NCBI GenBank assembly: GCA_013397435.1 | Contig: VZRG01000006.1 | Span: 124,001-188,000, forward strand | Direction: 5' to 3' | DNA from: Erythrocercus mccallii | Lineage: Eukaryota > Chordata > Aves > Passeriformes > Dicruridae | Length of the DNA stretch: 64,000 bases | In this document: piece after piece, positions 1-13,189 of the stretch | Layout of the letters: each line of letters begins with the position of its first letter | How positions within the stretch are numbered: the stretch's first letter is position 1 | Program-made: the position numbers and the translations under genes | The notes under the pieces: model-generated | Told to the model about the DNA's origin: nothing | Seen by the model: the letters and a program-made list of their open reading frames with translations, nothing else | The model's database searches: none

Positions 1-3000
1 AATATCCATTAAACAACTGCTAACAGGAAAATTTGAAAAGAGGCAGGATGAAATGGCAAGTCTGCAGGAATATAAGATCTAGTACTGTCAAAAAAATACA
101 AAGAATCCAGAAACCACTGTGCCTCAGCAGCTTCCTAATATGATCTGCTTTTTCTGCTCTAACAGTCAAAGATACATTTATGACCTGAAAATTTAGAGAA
201 TATTGCTCAATTTGAAAGCAAAGTTATTGTAACTGAAACGACAAAATGGACAATTCCTCAGGGGACTGACCCTTCCCATTCTAAAAAAGGAGTCTAGTTG
301 CCTTGCTAAAATGTTCACTAATGATGTACAAAATTTAAACATTTCCTTCTGCACTAAGAAATCTCCTGTTCATTACTGCACAAATCTGAGACTGCAGAAA
401 TGTTTTATGATTTTGATTTGCAAGGATATTTCGCTCCTATCATTTTATGTGCATAAAACACAACAAGGTTTTTTTTGATAGAGGATGCAGGTTTAAAAGT
501 GTTTGTGTAGCCCAAAGAAATATTAATCTTCAGTGAAACTTCCACCTAACTGATAGTGTTAAGCATTCTTCAGTTATAACACCACAAGACATTTTGAGAA
601 TTATATTCACAGGTTAAGTTTCTTCTTAAAATATATTATCCACTACTTCTTATGAGATATTTAAGCTATAATTCTTCCCTCCAAAATTTTTTGGTTTTAG
701 TAAAACAGAGGGTAAGGGAATGGGTTGAAAAAAACATTCCTTTAATTTTCTCTGCCCTATCTGGATGAAACCAATGTCTTACAAGATGTTTCACAGAGAA
801 ATACAAGCAAACAGCCTAAAAGCCCTAAAAGTGTCTGACAGCCACCCACTTTGGAACAGCAGCATAGAGGGCTTCTGCTCAGAGCTTGTTGTAGCTGCCT
901 TGGATATCTCAGGTTTCAGACTCCTGCTTTCCCCTTTCCAGCTGCAGAGATGAAGGTTTGAACCACAAAAATACTGTAGGTTAAGGCTCTTTTTTTTTTC
1001 TCCTGTGCCTGATAAAGAGTTCCAGGTTTAAATCCAGTAATTCTACCCTGTGAGAGCTGTATAGAAATTACCATGTTGCTTTGCAAAGCTTTTTGGAAAA
1101 TCAGGACTGGCTCTGTGCTATAGGCATACTCCACAAATGATGTTCATGACTGGTGATTCTGTTATAAGTTGTATTGAATCCAAAGAATGTGTTTTTTCCT
1201 ATTTTACCGCACTTTGCTCATGGAATTGAGAGCACAATGTAGTCCAATTCTAATGAATTTTCATGATAATAGATTACTTCACAATAGATTAGGCAGGTGA
1301 AGGACCTACCTAAGAATCATAATAGAGCTATAGCAACCTCAAATAGTAGATGGAACACCTAATCAGGCACACAGTGCATGGGAAATCTGTTTAAATTAGA
1401 AACTAAACTGGAAAAATGCTACTATCTTTTATTAAAAAGATTTATGCAGCAGAGCACAGATACTCACCCAGATGAAAGAGAAAAATTAACATGTTTTAAA
1501 TAATTGATACCTTAATAATATTCAGGGAACAACAAATAGTTCTTTTTCATATACACATATTATATATCACTTCCTAAAAAATATAGAATTCTTTTTAGGG
1601 CTGATCTCTGAGCTAAGAGAGTTGCTGCTGACTATATTGACCAGCCTTAATATGTCCAGTTTCTGGAAATAATTGCAGTTTTGTAGACTTCAGGGGAGTT
1701 GATCAGTTTTTAAGTGCTTTATAGGCATAATGAGGCACTTTTTTCCCTGTAACTTTACTTAATTTGCACTATTTGGGTATATACTTCTTACTGTTGATAA
1801 AACCCAGTGTTACTGATGGTCAATATAATGTGGAATCCATTATTCCATTGCCTTCAATAGCTGTGGAAATAAATTTAACGACATGGTGCATTGTGGATGG
1901 TTTTCCCCTTAAATCCTTAGATGGAAAGTAGAACTTACATCTAAAACTTAGAGACATACAGCATATATATTCCATTAGTGAAGCTTAGAATCTGCTTTCA
2001 GTTATTTTGGAATCACTTGTATGTATCATGATACAGAAAAGCAAATTATTAATTTCATAAATAAGTTTATCTTTGGTTGCACAAAGAAATCATTATTTCC
2101 TTTAATCTTACACATTAGGATACGTTACAGTTCAAAGGAGACAGAATTCTTTACTGATTTTTTAGATAAAAGATTTCAGACACATCATTCTTCTTATAAT
2201 TTAACTTGCTCTAATTTAACAAAAAAACCCAGAAATACTGCAATATTTGACATGGTCCAGAGATCAGAAAACAATCTCATATTCAGAACATTATAGCTCT
2301 GTTCTGTAGAATACCAGCATAAAACCCAGTCAAATGAACCTTTCTCTAAAGAATGGTGATTCTGCCTTCCTTCCTCCTTTTCTTCAGGACCTTTTACACC
2401 TAAATTAATCCATAAACCTCTAAGATACTGTGTCACTTGCCCATCAGAACCAAAATAATCAATTAGTTATTTTGAGTCTGGAGTGGATACATTTCTTTGA
2501 TCCCTAATACTGTGAATATGGAAAGGCAGTAATCATCTGGATGTCCCCATAACTATATATCTCAGTGGAAAACACTTTTTACCAACCCGTGATGGATAAT
2601 GTAACAACAAACTTTTCAGTCTGGAATGAGGAGGGAGTCCTCTGTTGCAAATATTAACATTTTTCCCTTCTTTTATATTTGACAGCTCTATTTCATACAT
2701 TGTGTTACTAAGAAGTACATCAATGCTGCACATAAATAATTAATGTGTAATTTTAATAATTTAATATAGAAAACTCAATATAAACATTTAGAATTAATGC
2801 AGCTATTTTTCAATGCAGCACACTTGTGTATTGCAGAATATTAGAGAAACTTAATATTCTGATGTTTACTTGAGGAAGGACTTTTGGTATTTTATTATGT
2901 GTGAAAGGTAAAAACAATAAGATAGAAAAATTGAAGATGGTGCAATTGCAGTAGCAAACTAATCCTAATGTGTTCTTGTTCCATCACAGCGGTTTCAGAA

Positions 3001-6000
3001 GCACCTCATTAATTATAATTAGCAAATGGAAGACTACTTAAATCAGAAGAGTGTGAAAAAAAGGTGTTTGTTGAATGTCATTATGGAGAGTGCAGACACT
3101 GGATTTACAGCTGGAAGTTTGGTTAGACTCAGCCTAAGGAATGAGAATGAAAATATTCCCCAGGTATCCCCAATAGGAAATCCTGCACCTTTGGGGTAGG
3201 TTTTTGTATTGTGGCTGCTGTGATGCACATACTAGGAAGGGTCTAGTTTAGTTTCTATTATCCTGGGAGCTCGGCTATTGGCAAGCAGCCAGGACAGCTG
3301 ATGTGCTCCCCTTTGACTTATTCCACCACAAATAATTGAATACATGAACCCAGAATGTGCTCATCAATAGCCACAGGGACAGGAAGAAATTCTGATCAGG
3401 CCAGGCTGATGGTGGCTGGAAATGTTTCCTGCCTTTGCCCTAAAATTGAGCCTTGAGGCCCCCCTTACATGACTGGGGATGCCAGGAGGTGACAGTACTC
3501 AGGGAGGCAGCACAGATGGGCATCCTGGTGGGCGAGGGCCAGGCCTTCAACTGCACCTCTGGGACATGGGCTGCTCAGCAACCTCCCACGAAACTCATCA
3601 AGGGGATCTGACTCTACCTGGACCAGATTTTCCCTGCCTTTTGCCTCCAGGAATCTAAGACCAAAGCAATGCAAACTGATATTACCTGAATATTGTACAT
3701 GGTGATTCTTATCAATCCCTGGGCTGGACAGGGGCTGAACCTCAGGTGAAGCATGTGATCAGGAGCAGTGTGGGTGGTTATGAGTAGAACAGCCTGAAGA
3801 TCAGCTAAACTTCAGTGTTGATGCCTCTCTTTGCCAGTGTGTACAAAGTAAAAACTTTCCATCTGTCTGTAATACTTTATATGCAGTTGGAAAACATAAG
3901 GAATAAGGTCATTTACAATAATAATAATAACAACACCTCACTTCATCCATTACAAAAATTTGGATTAATGAAACCTGAATGTTAATACATGGAATGATAC
4001 TCCAAATCTGTAATGACTACAACAATAAGACTTAATTGTCCACTTTAATAGCATTGCCTCTTAGGCAGCAAGTCTCCAGATACTAGGAATAAAAAATGGA
4101 GCTATGAAAAACATTAAGGTATTATTATGTTTTTTTTCACATCTAACTTGCTTCAACATTTAAGTCCTAACACTTCATATATCTGTATAAAATACAGCTT
4201 TATTTGTTACTTTTTAAGACTGTGGCACAGTTTATTTAGCTCTACTCTTTCAGCACTTCCTCAATATTGTGTATTTGTGATTTCCCCAGCAGGACATGAT
4301 GCTGCAATGTACCATTTTGGTGATTATGAGAACAGCATTCTTGCCTTTCCCTTGGCACTGATAATAAACCCTTACATAGTGTATCATGGTAGTTGTCCCC
4401 TTTTAGGTTTGTCACAAACTGTAGGTGTTGGATTTACAATTACTAAAGAAGCAAAGCTATTTTGTGGGTTGTAAAACTGTTAAAACTCAACCTCTGGATC
4501 TTTATTTCAGCCTAGATCCATCTGCTAGGCTTCTCTCTGTTTCTCTTCATTTCAACGAGTAATATGGGGTGTTTTCCTGTTCTTTGAATCTTTTATTCTT
4601 TCTCAATAAATTTTCAGCTGTCTTCACCTGAGTAATTTCCTAGCTACTACCTGAATCTAACTTGTTTTTCTATATAGACAATGATCATACTTTTTAAACA
4701 ATGTTGATAGGCAAAATCCAGGGAGATTTTAGCAGTGCCCTAAGGTAGAAAGCGAGCTTTTTTTACAGAATATATAATTTTGTCTATTTTATCACCTGAG
4801 GAATAGGGTTAAAAGGCCATGTATAAACAAAAAAATAAGATACATCAAAGGGAGGGCTCACATTAGTATATCTCAGATAAGAACAGCAGCCAAAAAAAAT
4901 GACAGAAAATCCTAATAATTCTGGAGAAATAGGAGGAGTCTGAATAAGAGACAAAATAATATCTTGCATGTAAGATGAGACTTAATGATTTCTGTTATTT
5001 CATATAAGCAGATTGTTTGAAGGACATCAGACACAACATATATGCCAAATGGACCTGGAAAAGTAGAAAAATCAGCTCATAATCAGAATTCTGGGGGAAA
5101 TGGTATAGGCGCCAACTTTATTTTACTGTGAGTGCCAGTACTGAATCAATTAAAAGACAATATGTCTTGTACATGTAGTCAGATACGAAGGACACTGAAG
5201 GAGTCAATAATTTAAGCATATTTGAGGGGAAAAAAGGAGGAGCCTTAGTAGAACATGGAAGAAGCACAGAAGACTGAATGGAATTTGAGATTTAGGATTA
5301 AGTTGATAACAAGAAGCTGTGGAGATTAATCCACTATTCAGTCAAAAGTGTACAATCTGCATATTAATTGATAAGTATGAGGTTATAAGTGTCAGAATTT
5401 GCCAACATTCCTTATTTAACTTGCTGTAGTTTCTTTCTTATCTGTTAAAAAAATGCAGGAAAATAAATAAAAAAATAGATAAAAATCAAGCACCATAATG
5501 TATGTCCTTGTTTTATGTCTTTTATAATGACAAAATATTCCAACATTCTGCATTCAGCTTTGACAAATATTTTTATTGCAATAAAACATACATGAAAATT
5601 CATCTAGATATTATGGAAAATTCATCTTTGGTTTCATCCCACCATATCAAATATCTATGTGAAGTCAATGAAGGAGAAAATTATTTCTTTGGAGAAAGGT
5701 TTTGAAAATCCTTGTGGATGGAAGTAGTTATGTAGTTCTGTGAAATATTAAAACATGTCTTTAAATGATCAGGTTTTAGTCTTTTTGTCCTTTAGTTTTG
5801 TGTTCAGGCACAAAGATGTGAATCTGCTCTGGAGTTTTTTGATACTCATGACCTCACCACGTATTCAGAGCAAATCATGGGAATGCTGCTTGGAATGTAA
5901 ATATTGTCCAGCTGGCCAGGCATCTCACCCAGCCTGCCCTTACGGTTTATTTCTCTGCTGAGCTTTGATTTCATGTTCATTTCTATCACTACATTTTGTG

Positions 6001-8220
6001 CAAACAGATATCCTCCTGATGTTGTTTCTTTCCTGGACAGGAAACCAAGATTCTTACTTGTAAGTATTGTTACTGCTGCTGTTATTAATGATACTGTAAT
6101 TTTTATTTAATGATACCAGTAATTCATTTACGCATCATCAAGGTATGCCTAACACTGAGCAAATATTTGTACACAATAACAATTTATATGTCAGAAGAAC
6201 TTGTAAAATTCCCAGCTGCCTGGAACCTCAGAGATTTGGAGGCATTCTTCAGACGAGAAAAAAACCCAAACTGTTGCTATAACAATATATTTTCCCTCCT
6301 TCTATACCTGCAAAGAATGATTATATGGCTGCTTGCACCATATAGAAGGGTGAGGCAAAAGTTCATTGTTTCTTCATACAGTGCATGTGGAGATTATTTT
6401 ATCCTTTTCATAAGCTATATATAATTTTACAGTGGGATTGTGAGCTCCATCCCTCTCCCATGTCACTGTTATGGTGACAATTGCCATTATCTACTAGAAA
6501 AGAGAAAAACTATTTTCCCTGTACTGTCAGACCTGGGGGTGACATATGCTCTTCTGTTTCATCTCAGAGATCCCACTGAGCAGCTGGGTATATATAAAAT
6601 GTTGGTATTGTTGTACTTTCATCATATAGATTTTCAGCCAGGAAGAGATTTCTTCAGCTCACAATAAACCAGAACTGATATCAGGACTAGGAGAAGGAAT
6701 TACTTGAAGGAAATAGAGAACAAAGTTTATGCACCTGCAGTGCTAATGCAGCTGCTGTGTAGATTTTTTTTCTTCACGTACACAGTGTCATGTGGAACAC
6801 AGAACAGGGTTTGAACAGGGACATTGTGAGGAGATGAAAAAAAATCTAGATTGGTGAAACTTTTGAGTACATTCCTGCTCATAAAAAAAACAACCCACAG
6901 AGAGGGCTGAACTCAAGAATTCACTTTGACCCTTCATCTTTGAGCTTGTTTTGTAATATTTAACTCTACGACAGCATCATAGCATCTTTATAGAAAAACT
7001 GGATATTTTGACTATTTCCTGCGAAGTCTGAAAGATGAATATTTTCTCCATTTCCAGTTCTTGCTCATGAAAAACATGCAGGGAAGCTGCTGCATTTCAT
7101 GGACGTTTCAGCAACATCTTCCCATGTGGCTTCATTGTTACGTCACAAACAAAACCATGAATTCTCTTTCCCTCTGTACAGGGTGCTCTACTACCCAAGC
7201 TAAAACAGATGTAGACCTTTGCATTGCTGATCGCCTTTCCTAGACTGAGAAAATGTTAAGGCATAAGAGAATACTAGTTCTTTTTTGATTCAAGTGAAAC
7301 AAGCCCTTCTTATGAGCTAACACAAACGACGCTGGCATATTCAGAAAATAATGCTTTACAGCATTTTTTGAGAAGATTCAATCAGAGAAAACTCCATGTA
7401 ATCAGAGTGAAGAAACCCTAGCAGCTATTTGGATACAGATTTTTTGGAATTGACATTTAAGATAATGTGTTTTGCCCCTCACATGCTAGATAAAGACAGT
7501 ATAAAATTTAAAACAATATTACCCCCACAAAAAATTCCTGTTATTATCAAAGTTCTCAAAGAACAAGATAACTGTTTAAGTAACTTTTGAAAGCAGTGTA
7601 AACACTAGCAGCCATGCACTGCTGCAAATGGCATGTCCTACCAGGAAGCAGAAATGGCAGATTGTGTATATAACATGCCAGCTGCACATACAACCCAATG
7701 CTGCCTGGTACAAAGGGGTAGAAATTTCTGAAGAATTCAAATCAAGGATTGATAATAGTCCTAATTCCTTTTTTTTCAGTTTACAGGTCATATAATATTG
7801 GTAATTAACCTTTGCTTTGCTTGCTACTTTTCTTTAATCAGCCCCATTCACCACATTGTTGAGGTTCCACGGAAGAGTGAGTGGCCCTACATCTCTGCAT
7901 TGTACTTAAGGGCATCATCAGAAAACACTTCCCAATGGTTCTATCAACATTTTGCTGTTTCACGTTTCCTTCCCCACACTTCTCATTTTCTGTTTTATGA
8001 ACTAAATTGTACATCTGGACAAGCTCTACTCATCTCAGCTCAACTACCCTAATTTACGTCCTCTACAGAGATGTACCCAGGCCAGCACTCACTGAGCTGG
8101 TGCAAAACCTCTGTCTCGTGTTATGAGACTGTTACCTTGTTTTCCTTTGCTTCTGCAGATCTCTTGTTCATTACTGAATTCTCCTGCTCCATTATAGTTT
8201 ACTCTTTTCTAAGCATGGTG
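1..8220. other. AT-rich noncoding DNA, no gene recognised
   Basis: No exon, RNA gene or interspersed repeat could be supported in this stretch. Open frames are short (at most 115 codons, at 4127-4474 plus) and their peptides show no domain, signal peptide or repeat that I recognise. Small sites seen are a short (AAT)n run at about 3915-3934 and a GC-richer patch at about 3430-3690 set in AT-rich surroundings. The GC-richer patch has a 69-codon frame on the minus strand but no convincing splice-bounded exon. Confidence 0.6.
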
Positions 8221-8563
8221 TAGAATCAAGGGGTTTTTAAAGGTCATCCAGTCCCACACAGCTGCAATCAGCAGGGACAGCTTCCACTAGACCAGGTTGC
8301 TCAGAATCCCATCCAACCTGACTGTGCATATTCCCAGGGATGGGGCATTAATTGTCCCTGTGGGAAACCTGTTCCAATGCATTTCCACGCTCGCTGCAAA
8401 AAATTTCTTCCTTATATCTAGTCTAACTCAACCTAAACTCTTTATGTTTAGAGCTATTATCCTTCATCCTACAGCAACAGACCCTGCTAAAAAAATTCTG
8501 TCCTCATCTTTCTTATAGGCCCCTTGAAGTACTGGAAGGCTGCAGCAAGGTCTTCCCTTATAT
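8221..8563 (-). mobile_element. CR1 LINE 3' fragment, minus strand
   Basis: Read on the minus strand, this matches the 3' part of a chicken-repeat-1 (CR1) retrotransposon. It runs from the end of the reverse transcriptase reading frame into the 3' untranslated tail. Landmarks on the plus strand are the tail start TAGAATCAAG at 8221, the 'GGTCATCCAGTCC' block at about 8242-8254, and a region near 8520-8560 equivalent to the last coding part of the element. It is 5'-truncated, as nearly all CR1 copies are, and has many substitutions, so it is old and inactive. The small plus-strand frame at 8297-8518 is antisense to the element and is not a gene. Subfamily not assigned. Confidence 0.85.
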
Positions 8564-9524
8564 AACATGTCTGTTGTGGTAAATATGATGCATGATTACT
8601 CTGCTTTGTTTTTTCCAGGCGCTGATCTCATTATGAAGACAACAAGCTACTGCTTCATGATGATATTAGTAAATGAGAACATAATGGCAAGAGTAGTTAG
8701 TCATGTCACACTGTAAAGAAAGAGCTAAAGGAAAAGCTGTGCATAGCAGTGACAATGAATGATTAAATATTTACTATACTGTGAGCAAGAACAAAATATT
8801 TCTGGTGTTGGGACTTACTGCTTGAAATAAAAATAAATAGTTTTGGTGCAGTAAAAATGTTGTCCTGCCAAAACACTTGTATTGCTTTACTCGTTAAATA
8901 AATGTAACATTTTAAATTATCTTGTAATGGAGCATAAAAATAAAATAATCTTGCTTCAATCACAAGACTAATTACTATACAAGGAAAAAATTCTCTTTTC
9001 AAGGACTATATTTATTCTATGATACATTAAAGTGTCACTGGAGCCAGCACTTCCTTTATTCTAATTTAGTCAGAAATGATTGATTTGAAAAGGAACATCC
9101 TTATCATTAAGAAAAAAAAATGCCAAGAATGCAAATAAGTTGATGCTACTTGAGTCAAAAAGTCAGAGCAATGTTGGCTTCAAAGTGCATTAAAACCAGA
9201 TAGTTTTTATTATAAAAGGAAAAATATGACAAATACAAAGTGTTGGATGTGTGAAAAATTGAATATGTATGTGCTACATCTTTTAAAATGTTTTTTATAA
9301 ACTTTCTAGAGAAAACCAGGTAGATTCTTAAAGAGGACCATGGTGTATTTAAACTGGTCACCCACCAAAGCAAATCATACACTTTGTGCCCTCTATACCT
9401 AGAAAAAAGACACTGTAGTGCTATAGAGAACTTTGAAAACATAAAGCATGAACTGTTCTTGTTGAGCAGTCTTTAGCACTCCCTAATAGAGACAATGCCT
9501 CTTGATAAATATAATCACTGTGCA
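8564..9524. other. Noncoding spacer between CR1 fragments
   Basis: AT-rich DNA of about 960 bp with no recognised gene or repeat. Two minus-strand frames (79 and 95 codons) lie here, but their peptides look random and AT-driven. Confidence 0.5.
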
Positions 9525-9800
9525 TGCAGTGATAGGACAGGGAGCAAAGGCTTTAAACTGACCGAAAGTAGGTTTAGCTTAGATATCAGGAAGAAATTGT
9601 TTACTGAGAGGGTGGTGAGACACTGGAACTGGTTGCCCACAGAAGCTGTGAATGGCCCATTCCCTGGGAGTGTTGGAGGCCAGGTTGGATGAGGCTTGGA
9701 GCAGCCTGGGATAGTGGAAGGTGTCTCTATCTATGGCACGGCATTATCAGGGATTAGGTGATCTATAAAGTTCCTTCCAACACAAACCATTATTTGATTC
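9525..9800 (+). mobile_element. CR1 LINE 3' fragment, plus strand
   Basis: A plus-strand CR1 tail. It starts near the 'GATAGGACAGGG' block at about 9531, passes through the stretch coding for the C-terminus of the reverse transcriptase polyprotein (the 'AGGAAGAAATTG' and 'GGGTGGTGAGACACTGGAAC' blocks near 9590-9630), and ends in the 'TTCCTTCCAACAC' block (about 9771-9783) followed by ATTATTTGATTC. The last piece is a decayed form of the 8-bp ATTCTRTG repeat that closes CR1 elements. The copy is 5'-truncated to about 275 bp. The 65-codon frame at 9495-9692 is a relic of the element's own reading frame, not a host gene. Confidence 0.9.
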
Positions 9801-10111
9801 AAAAATATATCTAATCCAAATGATCTTTCCACCTGTAAGGTTCCTAATTTGAACCAGGACCTGCAGCACAGAAAGGAAATCTGCTAATGAAAGTGGCTGT
9901 ACTATGCCCTAGGCAGCGTTCACACATGCTGCAGGTGTGCATAGTCTGTGTGCATAAATATTCAGGGTAGTTCCAGCATCTACAACATCCTTCTATTTGG
10001 ATGGTATGTTCATGGCCTCCTCCATAAAGACTGAATATGTTTCTCAGCAGGAACTTGAGAAAAAAATCAAGTGTGGCTTGTTTAGCCACTATTTATGAGG
10101 ATTCTTAAGGG
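9801..10111. other. Spacer between two plus-strand CR1 fragments
   Basis: About 310 bp with no recognised gene. The two flanking CR1 pieces each have their own 3' tail, so they are separate insertions and this spacer is older host DNA or an unrecognised repeat. Confidence 0.45.
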
Positions 10112-10493
10112 AAGTGGGGGTGTTCAGCCTGGAGTTAAAGGCAGGTCAGTGGACTCCTTATTGTTGTCTACAACTACCTGAAAGGATGGTGTAAATAGGG
10201 GGGTTTGGGTTGGACTTCTCTCACAAGTGAAAAGTAATGGGACAAGAGGAAATGGCCTCAGGTTGCACCAGGGGACATTTAGATTGGATATTAGGAAAAT
10301 GTCTTCACTGAAAGCATTTTTAAGCACTGGAACAAACGACTCAAGGAAGTGATGGAGCCACAGTCCTTGGAGAAATTGTAAAGTGTAGATGTGTCACTTA
10401 AGGACATGGCTTAGTGGTGGGCTTAACAGTGCTGGGTTGTATTCCATAATCTTAGAGGTGTTTTCCAACCCAAATGTTTCTGTGATTTTGTTC
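10112..10493 (+). mobile_element. CR1 LINE 3' fragment, plus strand, different subfamily
   Basis: A second plus-strand CR1 copy of about 380 bp. It holds the block coding for the conserved tyrosine-asparagine-tyrosine region of the C-terminal reverse transcriptase part ('CTACAACTACCTGAAAGGA' at about 10169-10187), then 'GGGACAAGAGGAAATGGCC' near 10239-10257, and ends in 'TTTTCCAACCCAAATG' and TTTCTGTGATTTTG. Its tail wording differs from the copy at 9525-9800 ('GGACATGGCTTAGTGGTGG' here), so it belongs to another CR1 subfamily. The reading frame is broken and the copy is inactive. Confidence 0.9.
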
Positions 10494-11864
10494 CTTGTCA
10501 GTGAGTTATATATCCAAGAGCTATAAATATTCTCGTCCAGCCTTATCCAAGCAGGCTATGCTTGAACTGTATGCCCAAAATGAAATTCAGGACCCCAGAT
10601 AAGCAAAGTAAGAAAATCACTTCATATGACAGTGCTGTTTTGGATTCAAGCACAATGTTAGAATTCTTTTGCAGCCTCAAAGCAATTAGATTTCTCTCCA
10701 ATTTGAGAGTCACTACTATACCTCAACCTGATATTGCAGTACTTGATTAATAATTTTACATCCTGTGTTCCTGATGTTGTTATTCTTCTCAAAGTATAAA
10801 ACTTGGTTATTAAATTGCATCCTTGTTTTCCAAAATATTTCTTCTATTTTTCAAAGTAATTTGGACTGTCTCACAACATACTTTCAGTCCCTCTAAAGTG
10901 GATAATGTTTAAAAATCTAATAAACTTATTCTTGGTTCCATCATCCAAGTAATTGATGAAAACATGGAATGGCATTCTACCCAAACCAGAACTGTGAGGA
11001 ATATAATTTGATATGTTTTCCATTTTGCCAGCACACTCATTATTATTCATACAATACTGCTACTGACCCCTCTGACTGACCCTGTGTTAGCTACCTCTAG
11101 TCAACACCATCCTAACATGCTTTAAGTGACAAGACGTGACAAGGTCTCTGACATCCTCTGCCTCTGCTTCAAGCAGACTGAAAAATGTATTTATGACTGT
11201 AGCAGACAGTGTTCTTCACACAGGTGTTTCCCTGATATACTGAGGAAGATACAGAAGCCTCATGAGGCATAGCTTGATATGAAATATAAACCACAAGGCT
11301 TCTGTGTATCTTGGGCTGTGACACAGACAGTGCATAGGTGTTAGTGAAGGGTTAAAGAAATGAGAGGCTTGTCATAGAGGGTTTCAAAATTACCTTAACA
11401 GAGTCATCTGACTCATAAAATAGAAGGAGCTGTCAGGCATAACACAAGTCTTGTGCCCTCAGAAGTGTTCATCAGCCAGGAGCAGCTTGGGTTTTTTAAA
11501 CACATTGTAAAGTGGAGGAGTTTGTTCCTCTACACAGGAACCTAAAAATGGCTACTGCCATGAGATGAGGTAGTTGTCTTTCAATGATTTAGTTAAGACC
11601 TAAGATGAATTATTCATCTCATCAGGAATTTTTTTTATTTTTTTGATATAAGAACTCAGTACAACATGGATAAGCAAGTAAGTAAAAGGAGGGGGAGAAG
11701 AGGCCTCTGTATTTAAATGAAAATCTATTCAAATGGTATTTCTGTAAAAAAATATTGTTTTCTTGAAATCTAATTTTTGCTCTTATGTGTTTATAATAAT
11801 GAGGTAGTGATAACAAGTCTTTTTCTTCTTCAATGCCAAATATTTTTAAAAAGATAAATAAGTT

Positions 11865-11895
11865 TAAAAAAAAATAAAAAAAAAAAAAGAAAAAT
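11865..11895 (+). repeat. A-rich low-complexity tract
   Basis: About 31 bp of A interrupted by single T and G. No retroposon body with a clear boundary was seen immediately upstream, so this is called simple sequence rather than the tail of a processed pseudogene. Confidence 0.85.
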
Positions 11896-12107
11896 GTATT
11901 ACTGGACACTTTAAAAGTTTGTTGTAACTTTGTGTACAGAAATCTTAATGAAAACCTTCCTTTTGTCATGCTGCTTGTGCCATATTTATTTGTGCCATAT
12001 AGATCAGATGGACTATATTACAAGTTACTTCTCTTAAGGGTTCCAGGTTACAAAACCAACCAACGAAATTCAGGTCATCCATCATGCAGTGCACATGTAT
12101 GACCACC

Positions 12108-12149
12108 CAAATAAAAGCATAAGTGACACAAATAAAAGCATAAGTGACA
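12108..12149 (+). repeat. 21-bp perfect tandem duplication
   Basis: A 21-bp unit containing AATAAAAGCATAAGTGACA occurs twice in direct succession (12108-12128 and 12129-12149) with no mismatch. It looks like a recent slippage or repair duplication. Confidence 0.9.
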
Positions 12150-13189
12150 GTTGCTGCGAGATGTCAAAACAATGATGTGAACTTTCCTGCAGTAAAAATA
12201 CCACTAGACAGACAGGCATACTTCTGATTATAAAGCTGAAGGACAGTAGTAGTGGATACTTTAGGTTTTTTTAACAGGGCTTTAGAAATGTCATTGCCCA
12301 ACAGTGAACACAATTCCCGTGGCATAAACAAAGAGACAAAAAATAAGCAGGTTTACCCTTAAAGACTGAAAGAACCATTTTTTTTCAACTCCTTCAGTTA
12401 AATTGGGAATGGAGACAGACACAAGCTTAGCACATTACAGCCACTGTTCTTCAACAGGTAAACAGGATCGGGAAAAGAGAGAAAATGTGACTAGATTAAC
12501 AAAGGAGAGATTAGCAGGAGATTTTCTCCTGGGTATAATTTTGCACTGATTACTGTAATGACCAGCCCGGGGGCAGTGATTGTGATTTGTAATACAAAGC
12601 ATGTGCCATAAATAGTTCAGATCTGAGACACCAGGAGACATTCAGAGTATCTGACAAGCTGTCTGTTTGACAGACAGTCAGGATGAGCTAAGCATTAGCT
12701 GCAGAAATTTATTATCCATTTACTGCTTTAGAAGATTTGCATCCAGTAACTTTAGGAGAAATGGTTAAGGACTCTCTGGTTCCTCCACGTTGAGTCTCAA
12801 GTCTTGGAGCACAAAGCGTCTGGAGCACTGAAAAGAAGCAAATGCTGCAGCAATGTAAACAGGGGGTTAGAGGCATGACCTCAACTATAATTTTTAAACA
12901 ATTTCAAAAAAATTAATGAACTACTTAAAAGGAGATGATACACAGTTTATTTTAAAATTGTATTTGATACTTCTTTTAAAGTTACAGCCAACACAAGTTT
13001 GCAAATGTAGAATTCTGTGATGTATTTACACCAAGATCTATAACAATTTTCACTGAGAATCATCAATCTACCTAGACTACTCTAAGAGCAAGGCAACTGC
13101 TATGTCTCAACAGGCCACTGTAAGTTGGATTTTTATCAGAGTTTTTTACAGGTTGGTCCTTGACTTCATGTATTCCATACTGTACTGCT

